Made by a program: the position numbers and the translations under genes. 64,000 bases of DNA, taken from assembly GCA_029204225.1 (NCBI GenBank), contig CM055105.1, forward strand, positions 9,579,744 to 9,643,743. Direction: 5' to 3'. How positions within the stretch are numbered: position 1 is the stretch's first letter; the number at the start of each line of letters is the position of its first letter. The notes below the pieces were generated by a model. It was not told the DNA's origin. It ran no database searches and saw only the letters and a list, made by a program, of their open reading frames with translations. This DNA is from Diphasiastrum complanatum. Lineage: Eukaryota > Streptophyta > Lycopodiopsida > Lycopodiales > Lycopodiaceae. Below are positions 21,271 to 33,268 of the stretch, in pieces.

Positions 21271-22319
21271 GGATAGTTGGAGGGGTGTCCTATGTGGGCT
21301 GATTCCGTGATCGATTTGTATGGGCGCGGCCAGGCAAAGGTCCGTTGGTAGGACCATCTCAAAGGGGGACCTTGTCTTTGTTACTTGTTAGTAAACCTGC
21401 CTAAGTGTCTTACTTGTATGTATTCGTGGTGAGTCTTAGTACTCGTGCTTTGCCTGGTTTGCATGATTGCTTGTGATACAAGGAGCTGATGGCTCGAGAA
21501 GGAACCTTTTCTTTTGAAGGCTGATACCATCAAACAAAGAGGACTACAGAATCTGTGGGGTGGATTTGCAGTTCAAGTACTCACACGTGAACGACTCAAC
21601 ACCTTCGGAACTGAAACTCACTGAGCATGGGTGATATCCAATATCAGTTGGGTTTTTTCTCAAAGGGGAAAAGACTAGGATCCTCTTCAGAGATTGGCAA
21701 CAAGTTGGATCGAGCCATAATCCTAGCAGATGGGAAGCAAAGTGTTGGAAAGGCTTTTTGTCCGAAGAACTCTACTCTAAGTCCGATCAGCTGATTTTAT
21801 AAGTGGAGGGGAACTATCACACACACCTCTCTCTAGGGGCAAATTTTGAATGAAAGTTGATCAAAATGGGGGCAAATTCAAGGTGACCTAGCCATACTCA
21901 CACGAGGAGACTGGCGAACTTTGGACCTAATAAGTTGACAAGTTTTTGTTGTGGAAAGGAAAGTTTGTTATAGGCTTTCTTTGGACCAGCAATGATGAGG
22001 AAACATATGAGTACGCTGGCTTGTGTTACGTGTAAGGCAGCTGATCAATGAAGGAACTGTGAAAGTTGAGTCTTGCATGAGAGACTTGGTATTTCGAACG
22101 GACGCTAAGGGACAGTTCGCGTTGAGATCGGACTAGTGCAAACTCTGGGTGCATGTGTCTGATTCAAAGAGAGCTACTTGAAGCCAAGCTCGATGTACAC
22201 TTCTTGTTTTGACTGTGAGGCAACTGACCAGTGAAAGCAGATTTATTTCCATGCCGAATATCCACATCAAAGATTATTTTGAATTCTCTGAACTAGACAT
22301 GGATGTAACATTCTTCCCC
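21271..22319. other. non-coding sequence, probably element leader
   Basis: No recognised protein motif in either strand. The stretch ends at GTAACATTCTTCCCCTCTTAA (22297), after which sequence matching copia LTRs begins in the opposite orientation. I could not assign it to a family. Confidence 0.4.
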
Positions 22320-23158
22320 TCTTAAATAGGTTTTGTTTGTCAAAAATGGAGTTTTGAGGACCTTATGAAGATCTACCATGACCTGCATGCATGTGAAGTT
22401 GCACATCTATCAAAGATGGATGGATCAAATCAAGATTGGAAGAGCTATCGATCACACTTTGAATCTAGGCAAGAGCTCAATCACATCAAAAGTTACAATC
22501 ATCTAAAGACAAGCAACTTTCTTACATCCACATGAAAAAGCTTAAGTAAAATTCACTATGAGAATCCAATCCAAGCACCTTGCTCTCGGGTAGAGAGAGA
22601 AAGATGGTTTTCTCTCAAGTAGAGAGAGAATAGACCAAATTGCTTCCAAGTAAAAATTTGCATTATCTCTCAAAAAAAGTTGCATCTAAAAGGAGAGCAC
22701 ACTTCCATATAGTAGTGGCTCGAGTTCTAGCATGAGGAAATGCTCAAATTTGATTGGACCCCATGGATTCCACCTCTCATAATGATTGAACCTTAAGATT
22801 GACACCTCTCTCCATGATTGGACCACATGGCTTGCACCTCTCAATTTGATTGGCCAAGTAATTTGCACCTCTAAACATGATTTGGCCAAATATTTTGCAC
22901 CTCTTAATGTGATTGGCCTTGTGATCTACACCTCTTAATGTGATTGGGCTAAATTTGACATTGAGATGTGGATTTCAATGCATATTAGCAAAATACCAAT
23001 CTTTACATTTTGTGACAAGTGTCACCATCTCACTAGAACTCGAGTTGGTACCCCCTTGGACTTTTTAAAATCATTATGAGAAATATGTACAAGGTAGTAA
23101 TGGATATTTGTACATGAAATTGAAAAAAAATCAAGCTAAATTTTGTTTATTTTTCACA
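22320..23158 (-). repeat. copia LTR (C2)
   Basis: Minus-strand LTR beginning TGTGAAAAAT at 23158, right after the purine tract TTTTTGAGGAG. It is homologous to the LTRs at 25637 and 47692: shared features are the TGTGARAAAT start, two blocks of CTCTCTCTACYYGAGAG (22580-22640) and the GATCCATCCATCTTTGATAG segment near the end. The inner boundary is the purine tract; the outer end near 22320 is approximate. The CACACGTGTG palindromes of the other copies are not conserved here. Confidence 0.7.
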
Positions 23159-23169
23159 CTCCTCAAAAA
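23159..23169 (-). promoter_or_regulatory. polypurine tract (C2)
   Basis: The minus strand reads TTTTTGAGGAG immediately before the TGTGAAAA start of the LTR. The same arrangement, TTTTTTGAGGAGG then TGTGAGAAA, is seen at 47685-47692. Such tracts prime plus-strand DNA synthesis. Confidence 0.6.
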
Positions 23170-23203
23170 TTAGTTTGATGAGATACTAGATCAATCAAAA
23201 AAC

Positions 23204-23446
23204 TTAAGATGCTGATTCTAGCTTGTCAAGTGGATCCTTTGGCATGGATGTGTTGTGAAAACCAGCCAATGGACTTGCGGTAGCAGCAAATTCACCATAT
23301 CCATGAGAGTATCTCTTTGGTGGAAATTCTTTGCCAATTTCCTTGATGAGCATTCCACCATATTTGCACCTTTGGTTCCTTCCATGCTTGAAGAAGATAT
23401 TTAATTTGAAAGCTCCTCTCCTTGGACATCTTCCTATCAAACACAA
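23204..23446 (-). pseudogene. C-terminal tail ORF of copia-type element (C2)
   Basis: An 80-codon minus-strand frame ending 35 bases upstream of the purine tract. Its last 35 residues (YSHGYGEFA..., SPLAGFHNTSMPKDPLDKL) match the end of the coding region of C5 near 47530-47640 (HGYGEGA, DPLADLH, PKDPLKK). The tail is therefore a shared coding feature just upstream of the 3' LTR. It is not RNase H, which usually ends copia pol, and I do not recognise it. Confidence 0.5.
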
Positions 23447-23459
23447 CTGATAAGTGTTA

Positions 23460-23913
23460 GACCCTTTTCGTGTCTCCCTAATCGGTCGGATCTAGAGGGC
23501 AAATAAGGGGTTTTGGACCTCCAACCGGGTGAGTAGTCGTGTAGTATCAGGCTTAGATCCAATGGTGAGAGGGTAAACACGATGATAGGAGTGGGAATCT
23601 AAGCTTGCTAAGGTTTTCAATTTTAGCTTCAGATATGATCGTGGAATAGCCTAGATTTGTGGTTGTTTATCTTCTCCTCGTATGAGTCTACTGGCCATTC
23701 TTGATAACCTTGTTCATCGACAAACGGATAGTCGACACCATCCATCAGAGGATCCCATGATAAGGCTGGTTGATATTGATCATGATATATCGACGCTACT
23801 TCTCTCAGTGGTATTGTTGTGGTCTCTCTCAATTCGTAATGTGGATAGGACGTGCTCACTTGACTGCTTAATTTATCTAGGTATTCGTGATATGCTTTAA
23901 CCTGAAGACTTTC
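23460..23913 (-). other. unassigned gypsy-like linker sequence
   Basis: A short minus-strand frame at 23859-23629 (acidic, Tyr/Trp-rich, with LSWDPLMDGVDYPFVDE) has no known motif. It lies downstream of the gag fragment G6 in the same orientation and may be its continuation. TGTTAGACCC at 23455 resembles an LTR start, but no partner was found. Confidence 0.3.
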
Positions 23914-25218
23914 TTAGACAGTCAATCTTACTACTTGAGGACAAAGCGTAGACATTGTAGGCACTGGTTCTTGTTGTACCGTTGGCCTTTTTGGGCTTGA
24001 ATTCTCTGGATTTGGCCTTTTAAGAATGGATATACCTAGATTTGGCACTGTGTTGGTGGTCTGTTGCTTTGTGGAACAATCAGCAGACTTTGGTTGAATC
24101 TTGCTCATTGAAGGGCAATCATCAACCTTAGTCCCCTTGGTATTGCACTTCTCAATTGAAAGTTGTGTGATCGCAATTTTTCTCGGACCTTGTGCTGAGT
24201 TGCTTTCAAGTTGCTCTATTGACACAGGCTCCCTTTGTAAATCATCAACAAGAAATCTTTGCAATGATTGTGCCAAGAGACATGGTAAAACCTGCTGGAC
24301 TTCGTCGGTTGCCAATTTCTTGACTTCCTCAGCTACCATTGGCTTGATAGATTCTACCAGCTCTGTCTTCTGTGATGTTGTTGTCGGTTTGGTCATGGGT
24401 GCATCTGCATACTTTGGAACTTTTGTCAAATTGACTTTTTCTTCACTTGTTTCATACCCAGGTGGCACTAAGATTTTTTGCTTATAGCACCTTAAGTCTA
24501 CTGTGGATTGGACAACACAGGTGCATGTCGATCTACATATGCCAAATGCCTCCTAGCTATTTGTGAGTTCCGCATTATTCGCTTGGTGAACTCCTTGTCG
24601 GCTTAATTTTATTTTTGACCTTTGAACTGTCGGATCTTGATGTCGAACTTGTTGCTTTGCATTTTGTCTTTGCGAGAAGCGTGGATTCTTGATTGGACAT
24701 CTTGTACTTGGATGATCTTCAAAGTAGTATGTACATTGGTCCTTCTCAAGAAACTTTGCCTTGCGAACCTGAAGTACTAGGTTTGTGGTCACTTGTTGCA
24801 CCTAATCCACTGGACCTTGTTGCACTCCCAGTTGATTCATAGCCTTCCTGCCTTGTCTGCTTGAGTAGCGTTGAGCATTTAAGTTTTCCTGATACTCCAT
24901 CCGATATTTCTACGTTTACACAGGAGTGATCTACCCTCTTCTTCAAAATGAGATTTTCCATAATGACTACATCTTGACAAATTTGTCGCAATGAAGTGTA
25001 GGATGCGAACTTCTTCATACCAAACTTGATCTTATCGAGTATTCTGATATAGTAGTCAGTCATTATGGTCTCTGGGCTCAGTAGATTATTGTCTTTCACC
25101 AGATTGTACAATCGTCTGGTGTATTGTTGAACTGTCTCATCAGAAAACAGACAAACTTGGTAGTCATGGTTGGGATGCAATGTAGTCTAAGAGATTGCTT
25201 CAAAGGTTGCACTATTGT
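23914..25218 (-). pseudogene. gypsy gag fragment (G6)
   Basis: Minus-strand gag of a gypsy family different from G1-G5. The N-terminal frame (25180-24746) shows PNHDYQVCLFSDETVQQYTRRL, LSPETIMTDYYIRILDKI and a LILKKRVDHS segment typical of a gag core. A further frame (24801-24553) has CTYYFEDHPSTRCP, a degenerate zinc knuckle, and a third (24468-23914) is a Lys/Pro/Glu-rich linker. Several frameshifts separate them. It is cut at 25219 by sequence starting TGTCCCACCCC. Remnant of a particle protein; no protease or RT was seen. Confidence 0.6.
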
Positions 25219-25636
25219 GGTGTCCCACCCCTTTTTTTTTTTGAAAAGAGAAAAGAAAAGGGTAAATAAAAAATTGATTAGTATGGAAAAAAAAAAACAG
25301 AAAGTAGAGTAACAGATGGATCCAAGAGATGGATACAACAGATGAACAAGATGAAGGTTACATGAAATGGAGATGGTAAAAAGTGAACATTGTGGTGGTG
25401 CATATGGTAATTGATGTGAAGGAACAATGGCGACTATGGTGCCTGGGCAAGTGGGATCCGGGGCCTCCCCACTGACGCCCCGACGGGTGGGGTTCAGTGA
25501 TGCCCTAGCCCAGGGGTCTAGGGGACCTTGTATGTGATGATTGGCTTGTCAAGTCATTAGTTGATGAGACAATTGTTTTGAAATGTTTTGGCATTGTCAT
25601 GTGCCTTTATGTTTTTGGTGACCCTCCAACCAAATC
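25219..25636 (+). other. LTR-like fragment starting TGTCCCACCCC
   Basis: Starts TGTCCCACCCC with a T-run, resembling the TGTCACACCCC-type starts of plant gypsy chromovirus LTRs, and interrupts the gag fragment to its left. It contains a GC-rich patch (GACGCCCCGACGGGTGGGG). No partner LTR or primer site was found, so this is a suggestion only. Confidence 0.3.
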
Positions 25637-26517
25637 TGTGAAAAATTGGCAAAATCTAGTTTGAGTACTTTACATATTCTAGCTCGAGTACTTTACATAT
25701 TTTTGTACATATGGAAATCTAGCTTGAGTACTTTACAGATTCTTATACATATGGAAATCTCACACGTGTGGAGCATGTTCCCACGTGTGAAAGTAGACAT
25801 AAACATGATAGATCTAGTTGAGTTAGGGGTACTTGTGAAATTTAGTAGACATCAATCCATGTGTTAGTGGTTGATTAGACCATTTTTGGCATTAGAGGTA
25901 ATTTGAGCAAATACACATGTAAAGTCATGATTAGGCCAAAAGTAGAGTGTGATGTGGCTCGAGCTAGGTTAGGCTTGCTACATTTGTCATGATGAGGTTG
26001 GATGAGTGACACTTCCCTATGTGTTGGCATGAGAGCTAGTGACAAATCAAAAGCTAGAAATCCACCAAATTGGTCCAATCAAGTTTGAGGGTCAATATGT
26101 GACTAAGCCAATCATATTCAAAGGAGGAAAAGAAGGGATCCAATCATGTTTCACTCCCCTTGACCTCTAGTTACTACTTATATGTGTCTTAGATCAATTC
26201 TACATGAGTTTTTTGGAGTTTACCAGAATTTTCTAAATTTTGAGTCATATTGGCTTTCTCTCTCTACTTGAGTATTGATTGTTGGATTTTCTCTCTACTC
26301 GAGAGCAAGGTTTTTCCACACTTAGTTTTTCATCCATAAGTCTCCACACGTGTGAATGTACTTTGATGTTTGATATATGCATGTTACATGGTGCTCTTGC
26401 CTTATATATGTGAGATAGATCTTGGATTTCAATCTATCTTTGATCTTTGTGCAATCACCAAGTCTTAGGAGATCATAATCACACTTCCGGCCACTCCCAC
26501 ACGTGTGAAATTCAACA
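25637..26517 (+). repeat. copia LTR (C3)
   Basis: LTR from TGTGAAAAATTGGC to GAAATTCAACA. It is homologous to the LTR starting at 47692 and, more weakly, to 22320-23158 reversed. It contains CACACGTGTG at 25763, 26346 and 26498 (with CCACGTGTG at 25780), two blocks of CTCTCTCTAC..GAG (26261 and 26292), and TTATATAT near 26402 as a possible TATA. No iMet primer site follows at the expected place, so the exact 3' end is uncertain. Confidence 0.65.
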
Positions 26518-27119
26518 GATCAGAATAATCGTGGAAGTCATTTGAGATCTATTTTTGACCATTGTGACCAAGATTGGTCAAGTATAGTGCCAATGTTTGG
26601 TTCAAGCCTACTTGTTTTACTTGCAAAAAAGCTTTTGGGATTGTTTCCATCCAAATGTGAACACTTTTGAACTGTGTTGTTTCGATCATAAAGACATCAA
26701 GATAAAAGTTCACTAGTATGGTGAAAGCATAAAATTTGGGTACACTACATGCCTTTCAAAGAGCATAAAGGTTGTGTAAAGATTTACAATCATCCTCTTA
26801 TAGATTTTGTTGAACTTTGTATTGTGTCAAAATACATAGTTTTGGACATGGATGTAGTGCCTCAATAGCACTAGACCATATTGCAATTGATTTCATTTTA
26901 TATTGATCAAATTTATTCAAAGTACATTCATTACGTCATACAATGCAAGTCTTGATTGAAAAGTCGTGGTAGATTGCCAACTTCCAATTAGTTCACTTGA
27001 AAAATAAGGATGGATTCCTCCCTTATCATTCATTATTTCATGGATATTGTGCTAGGAGGAGAGTCTACACCTCCTCAAGTACAAGAGCACACAAAGTTTG
27101 ATAGCTGATCTAAACTAGC

Positions 27120-27720
27120 TCTTTATATTATCAAGATGAATGTATCTAATGATCTCTTCAAGAAGATTAGGGCAACTACAACAACAAAGGGTTTGCATGG
27201 GACACACTCCAAAAAGCTTATAAATCCGTGAATACTTCAAGGATCTTGATCTTGACGACCCACATCAATCAAAGGTATAGGCTTGATGATGAATATGCTC
27301 ATTCTTATCAACTTAGAATCAAGTCTTACAATAATGAGCTATATCATGTTGGTGGTGCTATTATAAAAAAGAAACTCGACAAATACTCCTAAATGGCTTT
27401 GAACAAAGACGAGAGAAGTTTAAAGTCATGTCATCCAAAAGGAGTTACCCACCTTGACAGATTTGCAAAGTGTGCTAGTAGCCAAGGAGCATCGACAAGA
27501 GGAAATCAAGCATCCAACATCAATCACAATGAATGAGTTTTTTTCACAAAGGAAAAGTGGAGGGGCAAAGCTAAAAGAGACGAGCAAGGATCAAAGTTCA
27601 CCTCATTGATGGAAACAAGACCATCTTTTCCAAACGAAGGCAAGAAGGACAATTTTTTATATCAAATGCTTTTCTTGTGGCAAGTTTGGCCACTTAAACT
27701 CGATCACTTCATCTAGTCTT
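27120..27720 (+). pseudogene. copia gag remnant (C3)
   Basis: Downstream of the C3 LTR in the same orientation. Fragments of a gag core are visible in shifting frames: AWDTLQKAYKSVNTSR, DDEYAHSYQLRIKSYNNELYHVGGAI, ETRQILLNGFEQRREKFKVM, then LTDLQSVLVAKEHRQEE. A zinc knuckle start, CFSCGKFGH (27666-27693), has lost its last Cys. At least three frameshifts. After 27720 the element can no longer be followed, so pol and the 3' LTR are missing. Confidence 0.75.
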
Positions 27721-28772
27721 ATTTCTTGCAGTGATTCTTTATATTCGTGGTGGATATGGAAAAATTACTAGGCACCATAAGGCATCTACACCTCTTTTGG
27801 AGACAAAAATTTGGTCTTTCAACAAGCCCATAGTCAAATTTTCCTTTTAAAAACTCCCCTTATGTCATTCCTAATGTCATTCCTAAGCTAATAGATGACT
27901 TATGTGCAGTCCCCTCTTTTATCAATAAGGCGAATCAAAGATGTAGCTCTACATTAACAATTTTTCATGGATCATTTGTTTAGTTTTTTTAACGTCAACA
28001 TGGCAAAATAATTAGGAACCCAAGTTCTCTTTACCCATCTCCACCTCTTTCAAAAACAATTTTAGATTGAATCCTCCTCTTGAAAACACTCTTGTTTCTT
28101 TTCTTTCCTATTAGGGCTATCATAGTCAAGTGTACCTTCTTTTCATTCTCTACTTTCTTCTTGTCAATATGGAACTCCCCCAAATGTCACACATCATGTT
28201 ATATTGTGTTTAAAACTTCCTACAATAATAACACAATTGCCTTAACTAGAATATTTGCTTTGCTTTTGTTCACATTGGGGCCATGGAATTCTAATCCTTT
28301 CCTCAATGGCAATTGCTAGATGCTGCAAGGAACGTATTTTCTAACCTCCCATTGAAGACAAGATTTAGCAATTGTGCTCCCAATTCCCATTGTTCGTTAT
28401 CTTGAAAGTTCTACCCTTTGAAAGAAAACTCAAGTCGACAAAAGGTTGGGCTAATCATGCTATCCTGAAACACTTGAATCACTTCCTTAAAAGTGAAAAG
28501 TAGTCATAATGTTGGAGTCATACCAACTTTTGAAACTCAAATCCAATTTGCATGCACCATTTTAAAATTTTCATTTTGTAAGCATCATTAGCAATTGTCA
28601 AAGATGCTAGCGGTTTGCAATACTCATGATTAATCGGTTATTTCCATTTGTGTGAGTTTGAAACCTAGGGGTCTTGGCTGACACATCCTACCACTACAGC
28701 TGTCCAGATTAAATGAGATGTGTGCACTCAATCTAAGTTATCGACATGATGACATTAAGGCCTTAAAGTTCA

Positions 28773-28809
<37 letters not shown>

Positions 28810-31213
28810 GTTGATTTTGCTCCACTTGACAATGAAGCACCTTTCAATAGCGCACAAAGTGGACAACAAGCTGTCCAAATGTGCTCTCTCTCTACAATTA
28901 AGCAATTAAAATTCAGAAGTTTACGTGGCCTTGCTGATTTTAGAATTTATGCTGTAGTAGGTAACAGAATCATCTTGTCAAGAGTAGCTACGAGTTGCTA
29001 AGATTTTTCCATTTTGTTCTTGCATAAGGATGTCATCTTCTTTCAGAACCAGCTCTTCACAACAAACTAGGTCTTGAAATTCATGAGTATTCAATCAATT
29101 GTGTTGGCAATGGCAAACACATCAGGAGGATGCATGGGCCAAACTGAAAGGTTGAGGGATAAAACAATATTTACAACAATGGATATTTTGTGGAAGACAT
29201 GTATGTATGAGCCAGTTTTGAAAGCCTACAAAATTATACTTCCAGTTTGAAGACAAGAAATTCCAATGAGCAACTTCAGACAACAATTAAGCATTGAAGC
29301 TGCACATGCAAAGAAATCTCAACCTTCTCAACAACAAAGGTAAACCAAAGAGCTTCGATAACATAATCTCCCTTGAAAATACAGGTAGGAAGATGACTCT
29401 AGGGAACTAGGTGAGCTGAAAACAAAGCCATTCTACACTATTAGGCAATGCTGCTGAATAAACAAATTCAAGCCCAAACCAATTTAAGCTTTATAAAATT
29501 TGTGAGGTCTGATAAACATTGCCAGAATGATGGGTTGGGATTGTAAGATATCTATTACTTGTATTCAACATCTTCTAAACTCCAAACAATCGTGACATGC
29601 AAGCTCTTTAAGTTATATATCTCCTCATTGCTCTTTAGGTTTTCTATCTCCTCATTGCTCTCCTAGGGTTCTTCTTGATGTACTGATGTACAGCACTGCA
29701 TCATACATGCAATACACGTCGAGAAGTTAGATTCAACAAGCACTTCAGAACTTCTTTGGTCAAACATATGGTCTTGACATGTACAATCAAGGAGATTGTT
29801 CAACTCTCTTGTAAGAAACATGTCAGCCGCAAAGGAACATCAGATCAAACTTACAAAGACAAATTGTACACAATAGACATTTTGAAAAAAATACTACAAA
29901 TGAAAGGTGCTGAATTGCTTTGCACATCAAACAGAGGATGAACTGCACATTATCTACTATTGAATTGAAAGTTACACAATCACTCAAAAAAAGAAACTAA
30001 AATTATGAGGAAATCAACATGACTGAACCAGATAGAGAGAGTAATGCAAAAAAAAATGTTTGATCTGATGAAGAACAGTAACAAGATGATAAAGCTGACA
30101 TTATTCTTTTCCTGGTGAAATGAATGTAACATGAGGCCTAAGGCACAACTAGCTGTCTTTAATATGCCTATAACTCTCCCAGTTAAAAAGGAAAGTGTGC
30201 ATGAAAGTGTCGACGAAGACATAAAAAGGAAGACAATGCCTCAAAATGCATATACAGGAGAATAAGCAGAGAAACTGTCTATATCAAAGAAGAGAAACTG
30301 GAACAGTCCATAAATATCTGCTGCCTGTGGATCACAATGCTATATGGATGGAACAAAATTTGTTGAATAAAAGACATTAACATGAACGATACATCTACAG
30401 CATGCAATATGAACTCTCCTTCAGACAAATAGAGATCATGCCATTTGTTAGGACCATGAGTGACAAACGAAGGTAAAGAGTAGATGGCGAGCACACAAAG
30501 AGACTTCAAGCCCACCATATAGAACTAAGGGTGCCAAGTAATAGCAGCAAGGAATGGCCAGAACATGCAACTAGATCCTAAGCTAGCCAAATGGACAAAA
30601 CTAGGAGGAAATAAAGCAAGTAGTGACATAAGGGTTAGTACTCATGTGGAGATCTTTATACCATTTTCCTAAAATAGGTTGCTTCTATTGCATTTTACAG
30701 ATCTTGATTTGGATCGATAAAAGTTGGGTTATTTAGATGTTGAAATCTTCAAGTTTTTAGCACTTTATCTTCTTTGAGTCTCTTTTTCAAACTTTCTATA
30801 TTTCTCGTCTTCCTCCAATGAGTCACTTCTATTGTACTCTACAACTCGTCAATTTGACATGCAATAAGTAAGGAGATTGAATTTACATCTATCTAGGGTT
30901 TGTCACTTCATATCTTTCACAATTTTGTCTCTAGGTTTCAACTCATTTTTTTACTTAAAGCATCTCAATATCTTCCATTAGGTACAAAGAGAAGTTAATG
31001 GCTGAATTGAAGGCTACACATCATAGCTGCCAAAGAAAGGAAACAAGGGACCATTTAGAAATGAGAATGTTTTGGGCAATGTTACTAGCAACCATTTAAA
31101 TTGTTGGAAATGTTTGAGTTTCAAACACATTTGAAACCTTTCTATTCAAAATCTTAAACCTTTCAAACGTTTTTTGATTTTTTGAGATCGTTTATCTTTT
31201 TCCTCCAAACTTG
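27721..31213. other. intergenic AT-rich region, no recognisable gene
   Basis: Only short open frames on both strands, none with a motif I recognise. It includes a (CT)n microsatellite at 28779-28805. The right end is the target site of the copia insertion C4. Confidence 0.5.
28779..28805. repeat. (CT)n microsatellite
   Basis: About 13 perfect CT dinucleotides. No coding context. Confidence 0.95.
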
Positions 31214-31218
31214 AAGAT

Positions 31219-32035
31219 TGTCGCGGAAGCGAGACTATTTCTATTTCGTTTTCGTCTTCGTATTCGTGCACTATTTTGTTTCTTTAAATTTTCTTTTTCG
31301 CGGAAGCTTTTACAGGATCCCAGACACTCGACTACACGTCACAGAACATATTTTATTCTAGCAATCAAGAAAGAAAGCACAAGATGAGAAGATGCACGAA
31401 AATAGAGCGATTGTGTTATCAATTTAAATTTTAGAGTGAGATCGTCAGTGTCTTGCTCGTTGGCGGAGTGACACTTTGCTCTTTCGCTGTGTTCTGCTCG
31501 TTGGCAGACTTTCATGCACAGCTCTATTGTTTCTAGTATTTTTCTTCCTGCTCTACTAGCTACATCTATCTCTCTATCTCTTACAAATCTTTCTACTCAG
31601 ATTACTAGTTATGATCCAGAAAAGATAGTTTATACCTCCACAGTGTGGAGTTTACAAGATAGCTAAACGTTGAATCACAAGACTAGTTAACGCTAATCAA
31701 CCAGATAGTTAGTCTCCGTCGTTGCCACTCGTTTCAGATGGGCATGAAGTCTACGACTCCAAGCCCATTGAGCTGCCAACTGGCAACGCGAAAGATTCTT
31801 CTTCGTTTGTTTAGTAATCTCCCGTTTGCTTTCGTTCTTTTCGTTTCTTTCGTAGTTTCTCGTTTTGCGTCCCTTTGCGGTTTGTGATCCTGGAAATGTG
31901 TTTACGATTCACGAATGATTCACGAATCGTTCGTGCTTTGAGTCAAGGGACGTTGACTGTCACGAATTGTTCTCGTTCGATCTTCGTTTCTTTTTCGTGC
32001 TGCGACAAAGTTGGAGGAGTTCACCATTTCTGACA
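31219..32035 (-). repeat. 3' LTR of copia element C4
   Basis: An 817-bp LTR, TGTCGCGGAAGCG at its left edge and CATTTCTGACA at its right edge on the plus strand. It is nearly identical along its whole length to 33269-34085, with scattered single-base differences. On the minus strand it follows the purine tract AAGAGGGAG. Confidence 0.95.
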
Positions 32036-32044
32036 CTCCCTCTT
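32036..32044 (-). promoter_or_regulatory. polypurine tract of C4
   Basis: The minus strand reads AAGAGGGAG directly before the LTR start TGTCAGAAATGG. This is the standard position for priming plus-strand synthesis. Confidence 0.85.
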
Positions 32045-32257
32045 GAACCTTGCAGCTTTGCACGTTTAATCCAATTGCCTTGCTTTGCTTGGCAAAGAGT
32101 GGCTTGTCGAGCAGTTTCGTGAGCAGATCTGCAATCATATTTTCTGATCTGCTCATGTCGTACAGGCTCCGCATGTTCAGATGATACATTCTCCTATGCC
32201 AGAGCTGATCTTCATTTTCTGATGCATTTGATATGCTATCAGAGTTGCTGATTATCT
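32036..32257 (-). pseudogene. GAG-pre-integrase joined to RNase H tail (C4)
   Basis: The minus-strand frame reads LWHRRMYHLNMRSLYDM, the GAG-pre-integrase signature, then passes straight into SRSENMIADLLTKLLDKPLFA, the conserved C-terminus of copia RNase H. In an intact copia these are separated by integrase and reverse transcriptase (several kilobases). The join therefore marks a large in-frame internal deletion at about 32160. A stop separates this segment from the protease part upstream. Confidence 0.9.
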
Positions 32258-32795
32258 TGGCCTAGTAGAGGTTTCCTTCTCTGCATCCGACCGTCAACAA
32301 CTTGTTTGTCGTCTTCTCGATCATGCGGCAAGTGTTGCCGTCAAACTGAACTTGAATGCCAAAATCTGCCATCTTGGAGACGGATAGCAGATCTTTTCTG
32401 AGTGAGGGCACATAGAGTGCTCCTGGCAGCTCTGCTTGGCCCGATAGTGTTCGCAGCTGTAGAGTGCCGATGCCTTTGACATCGTGTCTGTCTTGTCTAA
32501 GTGAGGGCACATAAAGTGCTCCTGGCAGCTCTGCTTGGCCTGACAGTGTTCGCAGCTGTAGAGTGCCGATGCCTTTGACATCGTGTCTGCCTCCATCACC
32601 TAGAATCACTGCTCTGTCGTTTTCGAGTTCGCGAAAGTTGATCAAGATCTTCTTGTTGCAGGTTATGTGTGATGTTGCTCCTGAATCAATGACTACATCG
32701 TAGTCGTGTTCAGTGTAGCTCGTTGAAGCTTCATCGAGTATCCTGAAAGCTTCATCACCTCTTTCTACATCCTTAGATGACTCTGCAACGTTTGC
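32258..32795 (-). pseudogene. copia protease with 33-residue tandem duplication (C4)
   Basis: In the frame of gag, after one TAG, the sequence has the active site VVIDSGATSHIT (32650-32690) with the catalytic Asp. Then comes AVILGDGGRHDVKGIGTLQL and a 33-residue segment ending in LPGALYVPSL that occurs twice in tandem (99 bp each, starting on the plus strand at 32401 and 32500). The end is DLLSVSKMADFGIQVQFDGN. The duplication keeps the frame. The protease processes gag-pol. The single TAG before it probably came from CAG. Confidence 0.9.
32401..32598. repeat. 99-bp tandem duplication in C4 protease
   Basis: Two units beginning AGTGAGGGCACATA at 32401 and 32500, differing at only a few bases. 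Each encodes 33 residues on the minus strand, so the coding frame is preserved. Confidence 0.95.
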
Positions 32796-33203
32796 CTACT
32801 CAGCTTTATTTTTTCTTTTTGGATTAAATCTGCAATCGTATGCAGAGTGTCCTTTCTTCTTGCAATGCATGCAAGGTATTGCTGGATTGAACCAGCATTT
32901 GTTGGCCATATGGCCTAGTTTGTGGCAGTGATTGCAGGAAGAAGATTGCTGATTCGAGGACTTCGTCTTCTCGAATCTTGGCTGATATTCATTTATGGAC
33001 GAAACGATGATCGCCATTGCGCGCTCATCTTTTCTAATCCATTCAGCTCTCCTCGGGTCTCCCTCTGGAGGCTGCACCTCTGAGAGTTCGGTCATCGACC
33101 AGATGCCTTCGCCCTTCAGAAGTGTTTTGATTTTGAATTTCCAGATTCTGTAATTTGCAACATCAAGAATAATTGCCACTCTGGTCTGAATTGTCGTAGC
33201 CAT
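32796..33203 (-). pseudogene. copia gag, shortened (C4)
   Basis: Gag from ATG at 33203: an N-terminal copia part (LDVANYRIWKFKIKTLLKGEGIW), then an ERAMAIIVSSI segment directly followed by two zinc knuckles, CNHCHKLGHMANKC and CMHCKKKGHSAYDC. The central gag core normally lying between these parts is missing, so gag too has an internal deletion. It ends in a TAG, after which protease continues in the same frame. With 135 residues it is far shorter than a usual copia gag. Confidence 0.9.
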
Positions 33204-33250
33204 ATTGTGTTGTCTGGAAGAATCACTACTGGGATATCAGTAGTGATAAC

Positions 33251-33268
33251 CTGTCAACTCTGATACCA
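33251..33268 (-). promoter_or_regulatory. primer-binding site of C4 (initiator Met tRNA)
   Basis: The minus strand reads TGGTATCAGAGTTGACAG immediately after the ACA end of the 5' LTR. The first 11 bases match the plant initiator-Met tRNA complement perfectly. Confidence 0.9.

Noticed and set aside
32780-32800. TAG between gag and protease of C4 as a regulated readthrough site
   Set aside because: Other copia copies here do not share it, and CAG-to-TAG change is the common damage type in this window.
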